Program-made: the position numbers and the translations under genes
Notes under the pieces: model-generated
Told to the model about the DNA's origin: nothing
What the model saw: only the letters and a program-made list of their open reading frames with translations
The model's database searches: none
Source of the DNA: Myxosarcina sp. GA_180221_E-2-1-MAG-40_15
GTDB taxonomy: Bacteria > Cyanobacteriota > Cyanobacteriia > Cyanobacteriales > Xenococcaceae
Length of the DNA stretch: 50,131 nucleotides
Direction of reading: 5' to 3'
NCBI GenBank assembly: GCA_020692205.1
Contig: JAIMKV010000031.1
Location: 1 to 50,131 of the forward strand
Shown: in pieces, positions 25,582-34,929 of the stretch
Layout of the letters: every line of letters begins with the position of its first letter
Position numbering within the stretch: the stretch's first letter is position 1

Positions 25582-26736
25582 ATGAGCTATTACACTCTTT
25601 TCGCTCAAATAGGCTACGGCAATGAAAAAGCCCAGGCAATTTTAACTAATTCCCGACAACTCAATCAGCAGACGCAAGAATCCTGGCAACGTCTGTGGGA
25701 TATTAGCGTCAATTCCGCAGAACCTTTGTGGCAAGCTTTATGCGAATTTGGTGCTTTTATTGCTGCAATGTCTTTGATATATCTAATTATTAAAGAAGGA
25801 AAAGATGGGATTTTAGATCTTCTTCATATAATTGAGATATCTATGTTTCCTATAGTAGTAAGTATTCTATTGGGTGGAAATGGTTATATATTGTCGCAAT
25901 TAGTATTATATTTTCGCGGGGTTAGTTTATTTTGGCTAACTCAGATTTTAAATATGACCTTTGCGGGGATTAGCGTTTCTGATGCGATTGGCAAGATTCA
26001 AAATACCGCCGTCGCCAATACTCGCGCTCGTGAAATATTTACAGAATGTATCGACAAAACTGGGGTAGCACTTGATGAATGTGTTCGAGATCCTGTAAAG
26101 CTCGAACAAGCGCAAGAACTATTACAGCAGCTATCAGGAAGCACTGCTCCTTTAAACGGCAATATTTTAGAACGATTAACAGATGGTATTGTTACAAGTT
26201 TAGTCGGGACTATTAATTTACCATTCTTAACTGCCACACAGTTTTTATTAAATGCCCTGCAATGGTGCTTCGTAAATGTTGTTGAAGCGAGTTTATTGCT
26301 AACTGCTTTATATGCCCCTATTGCTTTAGGACTATCGGTAATTCCCAGTAATGGAGGAAAAACCATCTTTAAATGGTTTAGCGGGTATTTTTCACTTCTA
26401 CTAATGCCTCTTGGCTACGTAATACTTGTTGGGTTTATGGCAAATATATTGTCTGTGATGGACAATCAGGATGTGCCAATAGGCAGCAGTTATCTCGATA
26501 CGGCATTTCTCTTTTTTATGTCAATCTTTGCGCCAATCGTAGCTGTGGCAGTATCCAAAGGAATAGGCGATGGTGTATTTGAGGGAATTTCTAGAAGCCT
26601 TAAATTAGGAGCAGATGCAGGAATGGCAGCTACTTCTGCTGGTTCATCTGTGGCTGCAAAAGCTATAGCTGCAAAAATGGCATCTCAAAGTTTATCGACA
26701 ACCCCCGCATCCTCTACATTGCCCCCCACATCGTAA
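25582..26736 (+). CDS. VirB6/TrbL-like polytopic membrane protein
   Basis: 384 residues with about six or seven hydrophobic segments: ALCEFGAFIAAMSLIYLII, ISMFPIVVSILLGG, a cluster around 105-130, FVNVVEASLLLTALYAPIAL, YFSLLLMPLGYVILVGFMA, and FLFFMSIFAPIVAVAVSKG. A central soluble loop (about 135-205) contains two Cys. The C-terminus is Ala/Ser/Pro-rich. This is the topology of VirB6-type inner-membrane channel components, and it sits after the VirB5-like gene. It starts 9 bases after the preceding stop. Confidence 0.65.
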   Translation: MSYYTLFAQIGYGNEKAQAILTNSRQLNQQTQESWQRLWDISVNSAEPLWQALCEFGAFIAAMSLIYLIIKEGKDGILDLLHIIEISMFPIVVSILLGGNGYILSQLVLYFRGVSLFWLTQILNMTFAGISVSDAIGKIQNTAVANTRAREIFTECIDKTGVALDECVRDPVKLEQAQELLQQLSGSTAPLNGNILERLTDGIVTSLVGTINLPFLTATQFLLNALQWCFVNVVEASLLLTALYAPIALGLSVIPSNGGKTIFKWFSGYFSLLLMPLGYVILVGFMANILSVMDNQDVPIGSSYLDTAFLFFMSIFAPIVAVAVSKGIGDGVFEGISRSLKLGADAGMAATSAGSSVAAKAIAAKMASQSLSTTPASSTLPPTS

Positions 26737-26753
26737 AAAAGAAGGTCGAAAAA

Positions 26754-27512
26754 ATGAACGGAAAATTAAACGCTAACCACCACGATAATTTAATAGAATT
26801 AAAACCAAATAAGGCATTAATAGGTCTTAAAGATATCAACAAAGTAGTTTTGAGCCTTTTAGGTCTAACTGGAGGTTTATTATTGTCTTTTTTAATAATT
26901 TTAATTTTGTTAGTCAACAACAACAGACTGGCAGCAAGAGAAAAAATCTTTGTAGAAACATTAGACGGTAAAACCCAACAGGCTGTTGAAAAAGACTCGC
27001 TATTTCGTTCGGATAAGGTTATTCACGAATTTGTTACCAACTGGCTTTATCTTACCTACGAACTCGATAGCAGAATACCAAATTCAACAGAACACGATGT
27101 TGGTGTAGAAATTGAATATCAAAAAAAAGAGGAGTTTAAAATTCCCTCAAAAACTTATACTGCATCCTATGCAATTGTTGATGGTTTCAGAGAAGAATTT
27201 TTGAAAAAATTTGCTGAATTTGTGCCTAAAGAATTTTATAGTGGTGAATTTATATCCGTACTGCGGATCTATCATATCTCCGAACCGATTAGGAAAAAAG
27301 ATAACACTTATCACGTAAAAATTACGGCAACTCGAATTGATAAAAACAGTTCTGGGGAAGAAGGTAGAGTTAAGTTTAATAAAACTATTGTTTTAAAGCC
27401 AATCGAACCTTATCGGCAAACTACTGGTGAACCAAGTGCTTTTCGTAATTTTTTAGAAAACAAGCTTCTAAAAAGTGGGCTACTTATAACTTCAATTGAA
27501 AACTACGAGTAA
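26754..27512 (+). CDS. VirB8/TraE-like bitopic T4SS protein
   Basis: A short cytoplasmic N-terminus, one transmembrane helix (about 33-56, GLLLSFLIILILLVNN) and a ~190-residue periplasmic domain with alternating strands give the VirB8/TraE architecture. The region EFVTNWLYLTYELDSR matches where VirB8 domains carry their first long helix. AGAAGG lies about 8 bases before the ATG. It is followed after 3 bases by the VirB10-like gene. VirB8 nucleates the assembly at the inner membrane. Motif-level identity is weak, so topology and order carry the call. Confidence 0.6.
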   Translation: MNGKLNANHHDNLIELKPNKALIGLKDINKVVLSLLGLTGGLLLSFLIILILLVNNNRLAAREKIFVETLDGKTQQAVEKDSLFRSDKVIHEFVTNWLYLTYELDSRIPNSTEHDVGVEIEYQKKEEFKIPSKTYTASYAIVDGFREEFLKKFAEFVPKEFYSGEFISVLRIYHISEPIRKKDNTYHVKITATRIDKNSSGEEGRVKFNKTIVLKPIEPYRQTTGEPSAFRNFLENKLLKSGLLITSIENYE

Positions 27513-27515
27513 ACC

Positions 27516-29246
27516 ATGAATACCGTACAAATTTCCGAATCTGAAGCTAAACTAGAGGATTTTGATGAAAAAATTTCTGTAGAAGAGATACGCTCTATAG
27601 TCGGGCGGAACGATAAAAAAAGCGAAGACTCCTTAGTCGATCCTATCGATCGCTTAGAATCAGAGCGAAAAGAATCAAATGCTGGAAATAACAACGGATT
27701 ACGAATAATTGTAGGTTTGATATTGACAACCTCATTTGGCGGAGTCATTCTTTTGGCCGCTTCTTTTTATTCAAAAATAAGCGGTGGAGGAAATAATGTA
27801 GTTGGAGAGGAGCCAGAAAAAACTACGATTACGACTCAAAAAGAAGAATCGGTAAATGAAGAAGATCGCTATAAAGCTAAACTTGCTTTCGCAGAACAAG
27901 AAGCCGATTTACAACCCCAACCACAGGCTCAACTTACCGTCGAAGAATCTGAGACAGCAATAGAACCAACACCACGACCAGCACCACGACCAGTAACCCA
28001 ATCGAACAATACTGATCCTTTGGAAGAGTGGGCGAAATTAGCTTCTCTCGGTGCTGCTATGGGCAATAACGAAATCGATCCTGTAGAACCAGTTGCAGCA
28101 GCATCATTTTCTCAAACATCATCCCCCAGACCTCGAATTGAAGATACCGTAGTTGCCAGAACGGAGAACAATTCTGTTCCTTCTGAAGCTGAAGAATTAA
28201 ACAGGACAATTACTAAAGGAGAGGTAGCTCGTATTGCTACTACAAATATTGCTTCTGTATCGATTGGCGAATCAAAAGAAGAAGATAACGAGGAATTGAC
28301 AAGCGATCCTCTAGATATAAATAATCCTGAGATTCAAAATTTTCTTTCCGATACTCCCACTATAAAAAATGATTATTTAGCACAACGCGCCGAACAATTT
28401 AAAGAGCAGGAGCGTTTGGCTGCTCTTGCTTCCAACGGCGTTGCCTCTGCTGTAGCTCAAAATTCAACAGTAGCACCATCTGCACCAGTCGAGCAATTGC
28501 AATCCTCTAATAAACAAATTCCCTTTGGCACGATTGTTTCGGGAGAGCTTTCTTCGGCAATTATTTGGTCTGAGGGTGTCGATCCCGCTTCCTCTAGAGC
28601 AAAGGTTGTACTAAACGAGCCTTTGCTATCGGGCGATGGCAGCATTGCTTTAGATGCTGGCACTATTTTAATAGTACAGGTTAGATCGATTCAAAATTCT
28701 GGATTGAGCGAATTAGAAGCCATCGCCGTATCTTATGTGGATAATTCGGGGGCTTTAAAACAAGAGCCGATTGCTCCGGGAGCAATTTCTATTAGAGGGG
28801 AAGGCAATTCTCCTCTAATAGCCGACCGCGCCAATGGTAGTGGGGGGAGTCAGTTAGGTCAGGATATTTTAATGGGGGTTTTAGGTGCAGGGGAGAGAGG
28901 ATTTGAGGTTTTAAACGAGAGGGATAGCGATTATGGCTATGGGTACGGGATATCCGCGCAGTTCGGTCGCGATAGTCCCGATCGAGAATTCGATGAATTT
29001 GACGGTCCTTATAGTTATCCTCCTCCAAATATTTATTCTTCGGGATCGTTGAGAAGTACCCGTAACGACGATGCTTCGCTATCGACAGGAGCAGCAGAAG
29101 GAGTTTTTGAAACGACTAAAGAAAGGTTGGAGGAACGTTCAGAGCAAATTATAGAAGATAGGGCAGCCGAAACTCCTATCTATCAAATCAATGAAGGGAG
29201 TGAAGTGTCAATTTTTATTAATAGCTTTTTGGAGATTAATCGATGA
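27516..29246 (+). CDS. virB10: VirB10/TrbI-like T4SS channel protein
   Basis: A cytoplasmic N-terminus (1-65), one transmembrane helix (about 66-88, GLILTTSFGGVILLAASFY), a long acidic and proline-containing linker (PTPRPAPRPV) and a C-terminal TrbI/VirB10 beta-barrel domain from about 330. That domain shows IPFGTIVSGELSSAI, LDAGTILIVQVRSIQNSGL, the variable antenna region and QINEGSEVSIFINSFLEI at the end. It spans both membranes in known systems. Its TGA overlaps the ATG of the next gene by 4 bases, so the two are coupled. Confidence 0.82.
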   Translation: MNTVQISESEAKLEDFDEKISVEEIRSIVGRNDKKSEDSLVDPIDRLESERKESNAGNNNGLRIIVGLILTTSFGGVILLAASFYSKISGGGNNVVGEEPEKTTITTQKEESVNEEDRYKAKLAFAEQEADLQPQPQAQLTVEESETAIEPTPRPAPRPVTQSNNTDPLEEWAKLASLGAAMGNNEIDPVEPVAAASFSQTSSPRPRIEDTVVARTENNSVPSEAEELNRTITKGEVARIATTNIASVSIGESKEEDNEELTSDPLDINNPEIQNFLSDTPTIKNDYLAQRAEQFKEQERLAALASNGVASAVAQNSTVAPSAPVEQLQSSNKQIPFGTIVSGELSSAIIWSEGVDPASSRAKVVLNEPLLSGDGSIALDAGTILIVQVRSIQNSGLSELEAIAVSYVDNSGALKQEPIAPGAISIRGEGNSPLIADRANGSGGSQLGQDILMGVLGAGERGFEVLNERDSDYGYGYGISAQFGRDSPDREFDEFDGPYSYPPPNIYSSGSLRSTRNDDASLSTGAAEGVFETTKERLEERSEQIIEDRAAETPIYQINEGSEVSIFINSFLEINR

Positions 29247-29992
29247 AAATTGAAAATGTTTTATTGAGCATGGGAATTATTATGTTGTCGGCTTTTCCCG
29301 CTTTTGCAGATAGCCTGAGGATTGAAGAGGATAAAGCATCTTCCGACCCAACTATAGTATCTGTAGTTAATGGACAAGCAAGCTCGATTATGTTTGAAAA
29401 CGATCAGATTATTAATTTCGTGTTGTTGCCAGATCAATCACGCACCGTTTTTACTCCCAATGCGCCGATCGACAGTGGAAAAACAACTGCACTATATCTG
29501 AGAAAAATTGAAGAGATAGACGTTCCTGGGGCGACTAAAAGCAATAGTCCCAATCTCGTTATCGAAACTTTAGACCAGCAAGGAAAAACACAGCAGTACG
29601 AATTTATAATCGACGCGACAGGCTCGGCAACAGATAGAGATAAGATAATTATCGAATCTGCTCCACCACCACCAGAACCACCACCAGAACCAGAACCAAA
29701 AATTTTAACTACAGTCGAAACTACCTATGGTTCGGCTACTCCAGAAGATGTTGCTTTGGGATTAGAAAGAGCCATTGATGAAGGAAGTATTAGTGCTGAC
29801 GGTACGGTGGCAGCAGCAACACGAGAATATATCGCTCTAGTTCGCAATGGGAATAGTGCCAATGATGCGATCGCCCAAACCGATATTCCCCTAAGCGTGG
29901 TTGCCGAACTTGGCAGACTAGGGCAAGAGGAAGATGCTAAAAGAAGAATTATGCCCCTACCAGAACTACCTTTAGGTTCGAGAGTAAAATAA
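29243..29992 (+). CDS. VirB9/TraK-like periplasmic T4SS protein
   Basis: Signal peptide 1-22 (SAFPAFA-DS), then a beta-rich domain of about 125 residues with the strand pattern of VirB9/TraK N-terminal domains (IVNF-like IINFVLLPDQSRTVF, TALYLRKIEEI, PNLVIETLDQQG, QQYEFIID). A Pro/Glu linker (APPPPEPPPEPEP) leads to a helical C-terminal part of about 80 residues. A canonical VirB9 C-terminal domain is not obvious. It overlaps the VirB10-like gene by 4 bases, and these two proteins form the outer core in known systems, which supports the call. The order 10-9 reverses the usual 9-10. Confidence 0.55.
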   Translation: MKIENVLLSMGIIMLSAFPAFADSLRIEEDKASSDPTIVSVVNGQASSIMFENDQIINFVLLPDQSRTVFTPNAPIDSGKTTALYLRKIEEIDVPGATKSNSPNLVIETLDQQGKTQQYEFIIDATGSATDRDKIIIESAPPPPEPPPEPEPKILTTVETTYGSATPEDVALGLERAIDEGSISADGTVAAATREYIALVRNGNSANDAIAQTDIPLSVVAELGRLGQEEDAKRRIMPLPELPLGSRVK

Positions 29993-29993
29993 A

Positions 29994-31763
29994 ATGAATT
30001 CCCCCAACTCCTCGCAGGTTCTCTATATTTTAGAAAATTCGGGATTACTGGAGCCACGAATTTTAATTCTTTTGGGGATGGCACTAATTTTAATGCTTAC
30101 TAGTTCCCTATCTTCCCCTAAGAGCAAAAGAACTAAGGCTCAGTTTGCCGACCGCACTACCAAATATAATCTTTGTAGAGAAGCTATAAGACAACTAAAA
30201 AACCAACAAGTTGATGAAGTTTGTTTGTATTCTGGTTCTTTTAAGAATTGGCAAATACATCCAGCTTGGTTGTGGTTTTCGATCTTTATTCTTGGCGTAA
30301 CTCCGACTCTATTTGTTCCAACTGCTAACCCTGGAATAGAGGTTATCGGCGCACCAGGAATGGGAAAAACCTACGGCGTAATTAATCCGCTCAATATATC
30401 AGCAATAGATCAGGGTTTTCCGATTCTCCTCTACGATTATAAAGGCGCTGAGTACGGAGGAAAAGGGGGACAAATACCTGTTGTAGCTGGATATGCAGCC
30501 CGTCACGGTTATAAGATAAGAGTTTTCGCTCCAGGCAAAGATTACACTTGTACAATCAACCCGTTAGATTTCATTAAAAATAGCGAAGATACTAGTATGG
30601 CTATAACGCTAGCCGAGACTTTACATGATAATTTAGTTTCTAGTACGGGAAAAAGCGATAATTTTTTTGGTCCAGCAGGAAAAAGAGTTTTGTACTCTAG
30701 TTTCTTGTTAGCAAAAAACACTCCTTATCCAGACTTAGCTATGGCTTTTGCTATTTTACAATTATCCGATCTAGGGAAAAGATTGATATACGCTAAAGAG
30801 CAAAAAAATCCAGCTTTTACTACTTGGAATTATATACCTTTCTCGCAGTACATGGGGTTCGCTCAGGCGAAAGAAACATCAGAAGGTATCCTTGGTGGCG
30901 CACAGCAAATAGCCTCCGTCTTTATGCAAAAAGATTTATTGCCCTGTATTCTCGGTCAAACTAATATCTCCTTAGATTTGACTGGAAAAGAGATGCTGGT
31001 GTTACAAAGTGACGAGTCTCGTCGAAAAGTTTACAATCCTTTGATAGCAGCTATGTTAGAGGTAATAGTAAATAAAAATTTTGCTTATCAAAGAGACTGT
31101 CCGCTTGTATTATCTCTTGATGAGTATAAAACCATTAAAATTTCTGAGTCTATACATTGGCCGAACTGGCACAGATCTAAAGGATTAATAATGATTGTAG
31201 GTTATCAAAACGAATCCCAGGTTGCCGACGAGTACGGGAAAAATGGACTCAGTACTTTGAGAACTGCGCTGAAGGCGAGTTTTCTGTTTAATCCTAGAAA
31301 TGAAGAGAATGAAGCCAAGTGGTCAAAAGTTTTAGGCGAGAAAGAAATAATTATTAAAAATAAATCTCGCTCTTTTGGTGGCGGCAAATCTGGAAAATCT
31401 ACCACAATTTCAGAGCAAAGAATTTTAGAGCCTTTAATTCGTCCCGATCAGATTAGAGGAATGCGTAAAGGAGCAGTTATTTATACTAATCCAGAATTAT
31501 ACAAAGGTGAACGAGGCAGTATTCCCTGGAAAATTAAACGGGTAAAAGTATCTTTTAAAGATACTTTTACCAACTACCGTTCGACACAAATCTGGCTTAA
31601 GAAAAGTATTAAGGTATTGCGACAATACGAACAACAAAGAAGACCATTTATAGGTTCCGAACTTGAAAAAGAGTTAGATAAACGCTTGGAGTATGCCGAT
31701 AAAGAACTTTTACCTCTCCCACCAGAAGATTCAGATATTCACACTAAAGATTTAGTAATATAA
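29994..31763 (+). CDS. virD4: VirD4/TraG type IV coupling protein
   Basis: This inner-membrane ATPase brings the relaxase-DNA complex to the channel. Two N-terminal hydrophobic segments (about 20-36 and 92-110) anchor it. The ATPase core has Walker A VIGAPGMGKTYG near 118-126, the following LLYDYKGAEYG, and Walker B PLVLSLDEYKT near 370-380, followed by MIVGYQNESQV. The TraM-type all-alpha insert is present between them. It ends at a TAATG overlap with the next gene. 589 residues is normal for the family. Confidence 0.88.
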   Translation: MNSPNSSQVLYILENSGLLEPRILILLGMALILMLTSSLSSPKSKRTKAQFADRTTKYNLCREAIRQLKNQQVDEVCLYSGSFKNWQIHPAWLWFSIFILGVTPTLFVPTANPGIEVIGAPGMGKTYGVINPLNISAIDQGFPILLYDYKGAEYGGKGGQIPVVAGYAARHGYKIRVFAPGKDYTCTINPLDFIKNSEDTSMAITLAETLHDNLVSSTGKSDNFFGPAGKRVLYSSFLLAKNTPYPDLAMAFAILQLSDLGKRLIYAKEQKNPAFTTWNYIPFSQYMGFAQAKETSEGILGGAQQIASVFMQKDLLPCILGQTNISLDLTGKEMLVLQSDESRRKVYNPLIAAMLEVIVNKNFAYQRDCPLVLSLDEYKTIKISESIHWPNWHRSKGLIMIVGYQNESQVADEYGKNGLSTLRTALKASFLFNPRNEENEAKWSKVLGEKEIIIKNKSRSFGGGKSGKSTTISEQRILEPLIRPDQIRGMRKGAVIYTNPELYKGERGSIPWKIKRVKVSFKDTFTNYRSTQIWLKKSIKVLRQYEQQRRPFIGSELEKELDKRLEYADKELLPLPPEDSDIHTKDLVI

Positions 31764-32089
31764 TGTTGAGATCGAATTTAGACCTATCATTTCTTCCCGA
31801 ACCAGCTCGGATTTTTGCCGAAAGCGATCGCTCCCTTGCTGTTTATTGGCAGCAAGAAAAAAAAAAGCTTCCTCTACCTAAAAACTATATTCCCCTAAAA
31901 GCGGAACTGCGAGTAAACAACGAACTTTGTTTGACCATTGTTACTCCTGAAAATATTACTGATTATACCGAAGAAAAATTAGAAAATTTAACGATGCAAA
32001 GCTGTATCGATTTAAGACTAGATAATGAATGCGTCTTTCTCAAAGCAGAAGGACAAGTTGTGATCGATCGTCTTTCAAATAAAGATTGA
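31763..32089 (+). CDS. Unrecognised small protein coupled to VirD4
   Basis: A 108-residue soluble protein without signal peptide or membrane segment. Its start ATG overlaps the VirD4 stop by one base (TAATG), so it is translated together with it. The middle (IPLKAELRVNNELCLTIVTPEN) suggests a small beta-rich fold. I do not recognise it. Position suggests a cytoplasmic partner of the coupling protein or of the relaxosome. Confidence 0.6.
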   Translation: MLRSNLDLSFLPEPARIFAESDRSLAVYWQQEKKKLPLPKNYIPLKAELRVNNELCLTIVTPENITDYTEEKLENLTMQSCIDLRLDNECVFLKAEGQVVIDRLSNKD

Positions 32090-32091
32090 AA

Positions 32092-33477
32092 ATGGTTGCT
32101 AATTATAGAGAAATTGCCAAACAACTAAATGAGGATTATCAGCGAGTTTCTTCTGCTTCTTGGGCGAATCAAGTATTCGATCGCGATCGCGCCTTAACCG
32201 ACATTCTAGATACTGCCTTGGATATAACAGGCAATGATTCTTTTAGCGTATCGCAGGTGGGGAATTACCAGTTTTGGCGCGATAGAGATGCTGTGGCAGT
32301 TGTCGATACATTGACCGATCGCCTTGTAGTGTATGGAGATAATAGAGATATCATTCCTACAGTAGTAAGCCCTAAAAATCTTCCATCAATTCACGATCCC
32401 TCTAATCTAATGGCAAAAGTAATGAGGCAGAATCCCTACCTCATTGTGGAAACAACTGAAATGTCTATTAGATCGGCGCACGATTTTATCAAGCATTTAG
32501 ATCCATCTGAACGTGCCAAATTTCTGCAAAATTATTCTGGGGAGGATAGAGTTGTTTCTTTCCTTTCCAAAACAAATAATACTCTTGATTCTACGGTAGC
32601 CAATATTCTTAAATTTAGAGAAAAACCGCAGGAGATCGCTTTGGATATTTCGGGCAATAAATTGATGAGAGAATTAAGAATTAAATTTGAACGTGCTTGG
32701 CAAAAAACAGAAGAAAATAATTACGTTATTGGAGATTATCTTATTTCTAAAATAGATAATAACCATTTTCAACTCCGCGATAACGACGATAATTTAATTT
32801 TTTCTTACAGCAAAAGTAGCGATCGTCATGTCGTTTCCGATAGCACTGAGGATCTTGAGAAGTTAAATAGGGTGCGAGCGCAAATTAAGATAGCTGAAGC
32901 AAAAGGCGAATCAAAAGCACTGCTCGACCGAGAAAATCAAATTTCTGAGTTGATTCAGGATTTGGCAAAATACCAAAACGGAAAACACAGGTTTAAAAAT
33001 TCAGATTTAAGGCTAGAAAGAAAAGATAACAGGGTGACTTTAAAATCTGGTTCTGGTGAAAAGCTTATTCATATCGATTCCGATCGCCAAATTAGCGATA
33101 TTACACTCGCCCAAATTAGAGAAGTTAAAGTAGCGATAGAAATGGAAAAATCCCAAGGCAAAGTTGACGATCGTGTGGAAAAATCGGCTGCGGTGATTGC
33201 CGAATACCTTAAGTTAAGCGGAACGAATAGGGTCGAAAAAGAAAAATCAATTTGCGAATACAATCCAGTTTCCCAAATTATCTCCTACGAGGATAAGCAA
33301 GATGGAAATAACTATTTTCAAGCCAAAAAAACTTCTGGTGGCTGGAAAAATATTGCAGAAAAAAGCAGCCTTACCGAAGAAAAAGCCGATTATTTTCAGC
33401 AGGTATTGCGTTCTATTGAGCAACGCCAGCAGCGTCAGCAACAGCATCAGAAAAAGACTAGAAAATTAACGCCATGA
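32092..33477 (+). CDS. Unrecognised 462-residue cytoplasmic protein of the transfer operon
   Basis: The preferred ATG is at 32092; an in-frame TTG at 32086 is possible. The protein has no signal or membrane segment. It looks like repeated units that each pair a basic helix with a beta-hairpin: around 225-245 (YVIGDYLISKIDNNHFQLRD), around 305-330 (SDLRLERKDNRVTLKSGSG) and near the end (ISYEDKQDGNNYFQAKKTSG). The last residues are Gln-rich (QQRQQRQQQHQKK). No family recognised. It overlaps the next gene by 4 bases. Repeated units and high charge would fit DNA or protein scaffolding, but this is a guess. Confidence 0.65.
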   Translation: MVANYREIAKQLNEDYQRVSSASWANQVFDRDRALTDILDTALDITGNDSFSVSQVGNYQFWRDRDAVAVVDTLTDRLVVYGDNRDIIPTVVSPKNLPSIHDPSNLMAKVMRQNPYLIVETTEMSIRSAHDFIKHLDPSERAKFLQNYSGEDRVVSFLSKTNNTLDSTVANILKFREKPQEIALDISGNKLMRELRIKFERAWQKTEENNYVIGDYLISKIDNNHFQLRDNDDNLIFSYSKSSDRHVVSDSTEDLEKLNRVRAQIKIAEAKGESKALLDRENQISELIQDLAKYQNGKHRFKNSDLRLERKDNRVTLKSGSGEKLIHIDSDRQISDITLAQIREVKVAIEMEKSQGKVDDRVEKSAAVIAEYLKLSGTNRVEKEKSICEYNPVSQIISYEDKQDGNNYFQAKKTSGGWKNIAEKSSLTEEKADYFQQVLRSIEQRQQRQQQHQKKTRKLTP

Positions 33478-34667
33478 ACAAAAAACTATTACTGGGGCTT
33501 ATTTTGACAGCACTAATTCCCGTTAAATCTATTTCCGCCCAAGTAGAAAATGGAGAAATCCAGCAAGATCCAGAAATCAAATTATTTACCAACTGGAACA
33601 ATTTTAGTCTTTCTGATTTTGAGCCGATTCAGGAAGATGGGGCGATAGGCGAAGATTTAAACGATCTGGTGGGATGGGATATATCTCGCGAGTGGAAGGC
33701 TGGCGACCGAATTGAAGACATCCTGAAATTAGGAGACTTGCAAAATTCTCTCGCTCCTCAATTATTTAGTCTTCAGGATATTTATGAAAGGGTCAATCGA
33801 AAAAACGGAGTTGTAGCAAGCGATCGCAATGGAGATGAATACGTCGATGATGTTCCTTCAGAAGTTACTCTGGCGGATTTTCCGCTCACTGGAGAACAGA
33901 CTATCGCTTCTTTAGTAGAAGCAGTTCCCGATCTATTTAAAAGAGAAGCTTCAAGCGTTGCGCCTATAGCGGATTTACTGGAGCAGAACGGATACGACGA
34001 CTATCTCGACTCGGATCTTGCTAGTCTTGCTGAAGATAAAGATATTGCCGAATTACAACTGGATTCTCTCAATCTTGAAAGCTATAGTGCCGATTCAATT
34101 CCGAATTTATCTAACGCTCAAATTGAAGATATGGAAGGCTATGAAGATATGTATGTTTCGGAAATTCCAGGCTTGAGCGAACTTGCTTTATCCGAATATC
34201 CTAACTCTGTAAACGCTGAAATTAGTTTAGTCGGTAGAATCGACTTTGTTTGGGGCGATGCTGAAACAAATCGCTCTGACACTATTAGCGGTTCTAAGGT
34301 AGAGGGGTTTAACGTTCCCTGTCAGAGCGATTGCGCCTACCTGGAACTAGATGATATTGAAAACCTCGGACGTAAAATTGCCACGTCTTTTGAGGGAAAT
34401 CAATGGATTCGAGGTCGAGATCATTGGGTGGCTGGCGGAACTGGTTGTCTGGCTGGAGGACGAGAACCTACAGGGATTCACCCTTTCGGAGATACTTTTA
34501 AAGCTGTGCTGTGGGAAACTTTTGAAAGTTCCGATACAGCCCAAGTAGTTAGCTTTTTCAATATAAAGACTAATTGTGGTGATTCGGCTTATTTTATCGG
34601 GCCATTTCCCTATCCACAGGGGATTTTAAAAGTTAATGATTGGGTATTTTTGGGGACAGGATTATGA
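33474..34667 (+). CDS. Unrecognised exported protein with Cys-containing C-terminal domain
   Basis: Signal peptide 1-22 (SISA-QV). The middle (about 100-245) is built of Leu/Asp-rich stretches resembling short leucine-containing repeats (SLAEDKDIAELQLDSLNL, SIPNLSNAQIEDMEG, VSEIPGLSELALSEYP). The final ~130 residues form a separate domain with four Cys (VPCQSDCAY, GTGCLAGG, KTNCGDS), probably disulfide-bonded in the periplasm, and end VNDWVFLGTGL. Coupled by 4-base overlaps to genes on both sides. Not recognised. As a periplasmic protein in the transfer operon it may belong to the mating apparatus or the cell surface. Confidence 0.7.
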   Translation: MNKKLLLGLILTALIPVKSISAQVENGEIQQDPEIKLFTNWNNFSLSDFEPIQEDGAIGEDLNDLVGWDISREWKAGDRIEDILKLGDLQNSLAPQLFSLQDIYERVNRKNGVVASDRNGDEYVDDVPSEVTLADFPLTGEQTIASLVEAVPDLFKREASSVAPIADLLEQNGYDDYLDSDLASLAEDKDIAELQLDSLNLESYSADSIPNLSNAQIEDMEGYEDMYVSEIPGLSELALSEYPNSVNAEISLVGRIDFVWGDAETNRSDTISGSKVEGFNVPCQSDCAYLELDDIENLGRKIATSFEGNQWIRGRDHWVAGGTGCLAGGREPTGIHPFGDTFKAVLWETFESSDTAQVVSFFNIKTNCGDSAYFIGPFPYPQGILKVNDWVFLGTGL

Positions 34668-34810
34668 TGAAACGCTATAGGAAAAACAACAAGCTAGAAT
34701 TTCTTCGCAAATACAAATCTACTCGATTGTCTTCTTCAACAAATACATTACACCAAACTTTTTTCCATGAAAAATCTACAGACCTGGCTACACCAGCCAC
34801 TACCTATTGA
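34664..34810 (+). CDS. Tiny 48-residue basic protein
   Basis: ATG at 34664 overlaps the preceding stop by 4 bases (ATGA), as with other genes of this operon, and opens 48 codons. The product is basic at the start (MKRYRKNNKLEFLRKYK) and Ser/Thr-rich at the end, with no membrane segment. Unrecognised. Coupling is the main support. Confidence 0.4.
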   Translation: MMKRYRKNNKLEFLRKYKSTRLSSSTNTLHQTFFHEKSTDLATPATTY

Positions 34811-34922
34811 GTCTCGTTATATTTTGAGATTTAAACAATTTTTTTTAGGGTGGAGTTTTTTTGTCGCTCTCGTTTGTCTCAGACATCTATATCAATTAGC
34901 AAACACCCATTTAACTTTTTGA
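34767..34922 (+). CDS. Tiny 51-residue membrane protein
   Basis: ATG at 34767 lies inside the previous small frame, in another register, and opens 51 codons ending 7 bases before the GH9 gene. It has one hydrophobic helix (FFLGWSFFVALVCL) after a basic stretch. It overlaps the 48-residue frame by 44 bases, so perhaps only one of the two is made. Unrecognised. Confidence 0.35.
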   Translation: MKNLQTWLHQPLPIESRYILRFKQFFLGWSFFVALVCLRHLYQLANTHLTF

Positions 34923-34929
34923 AAAAATC

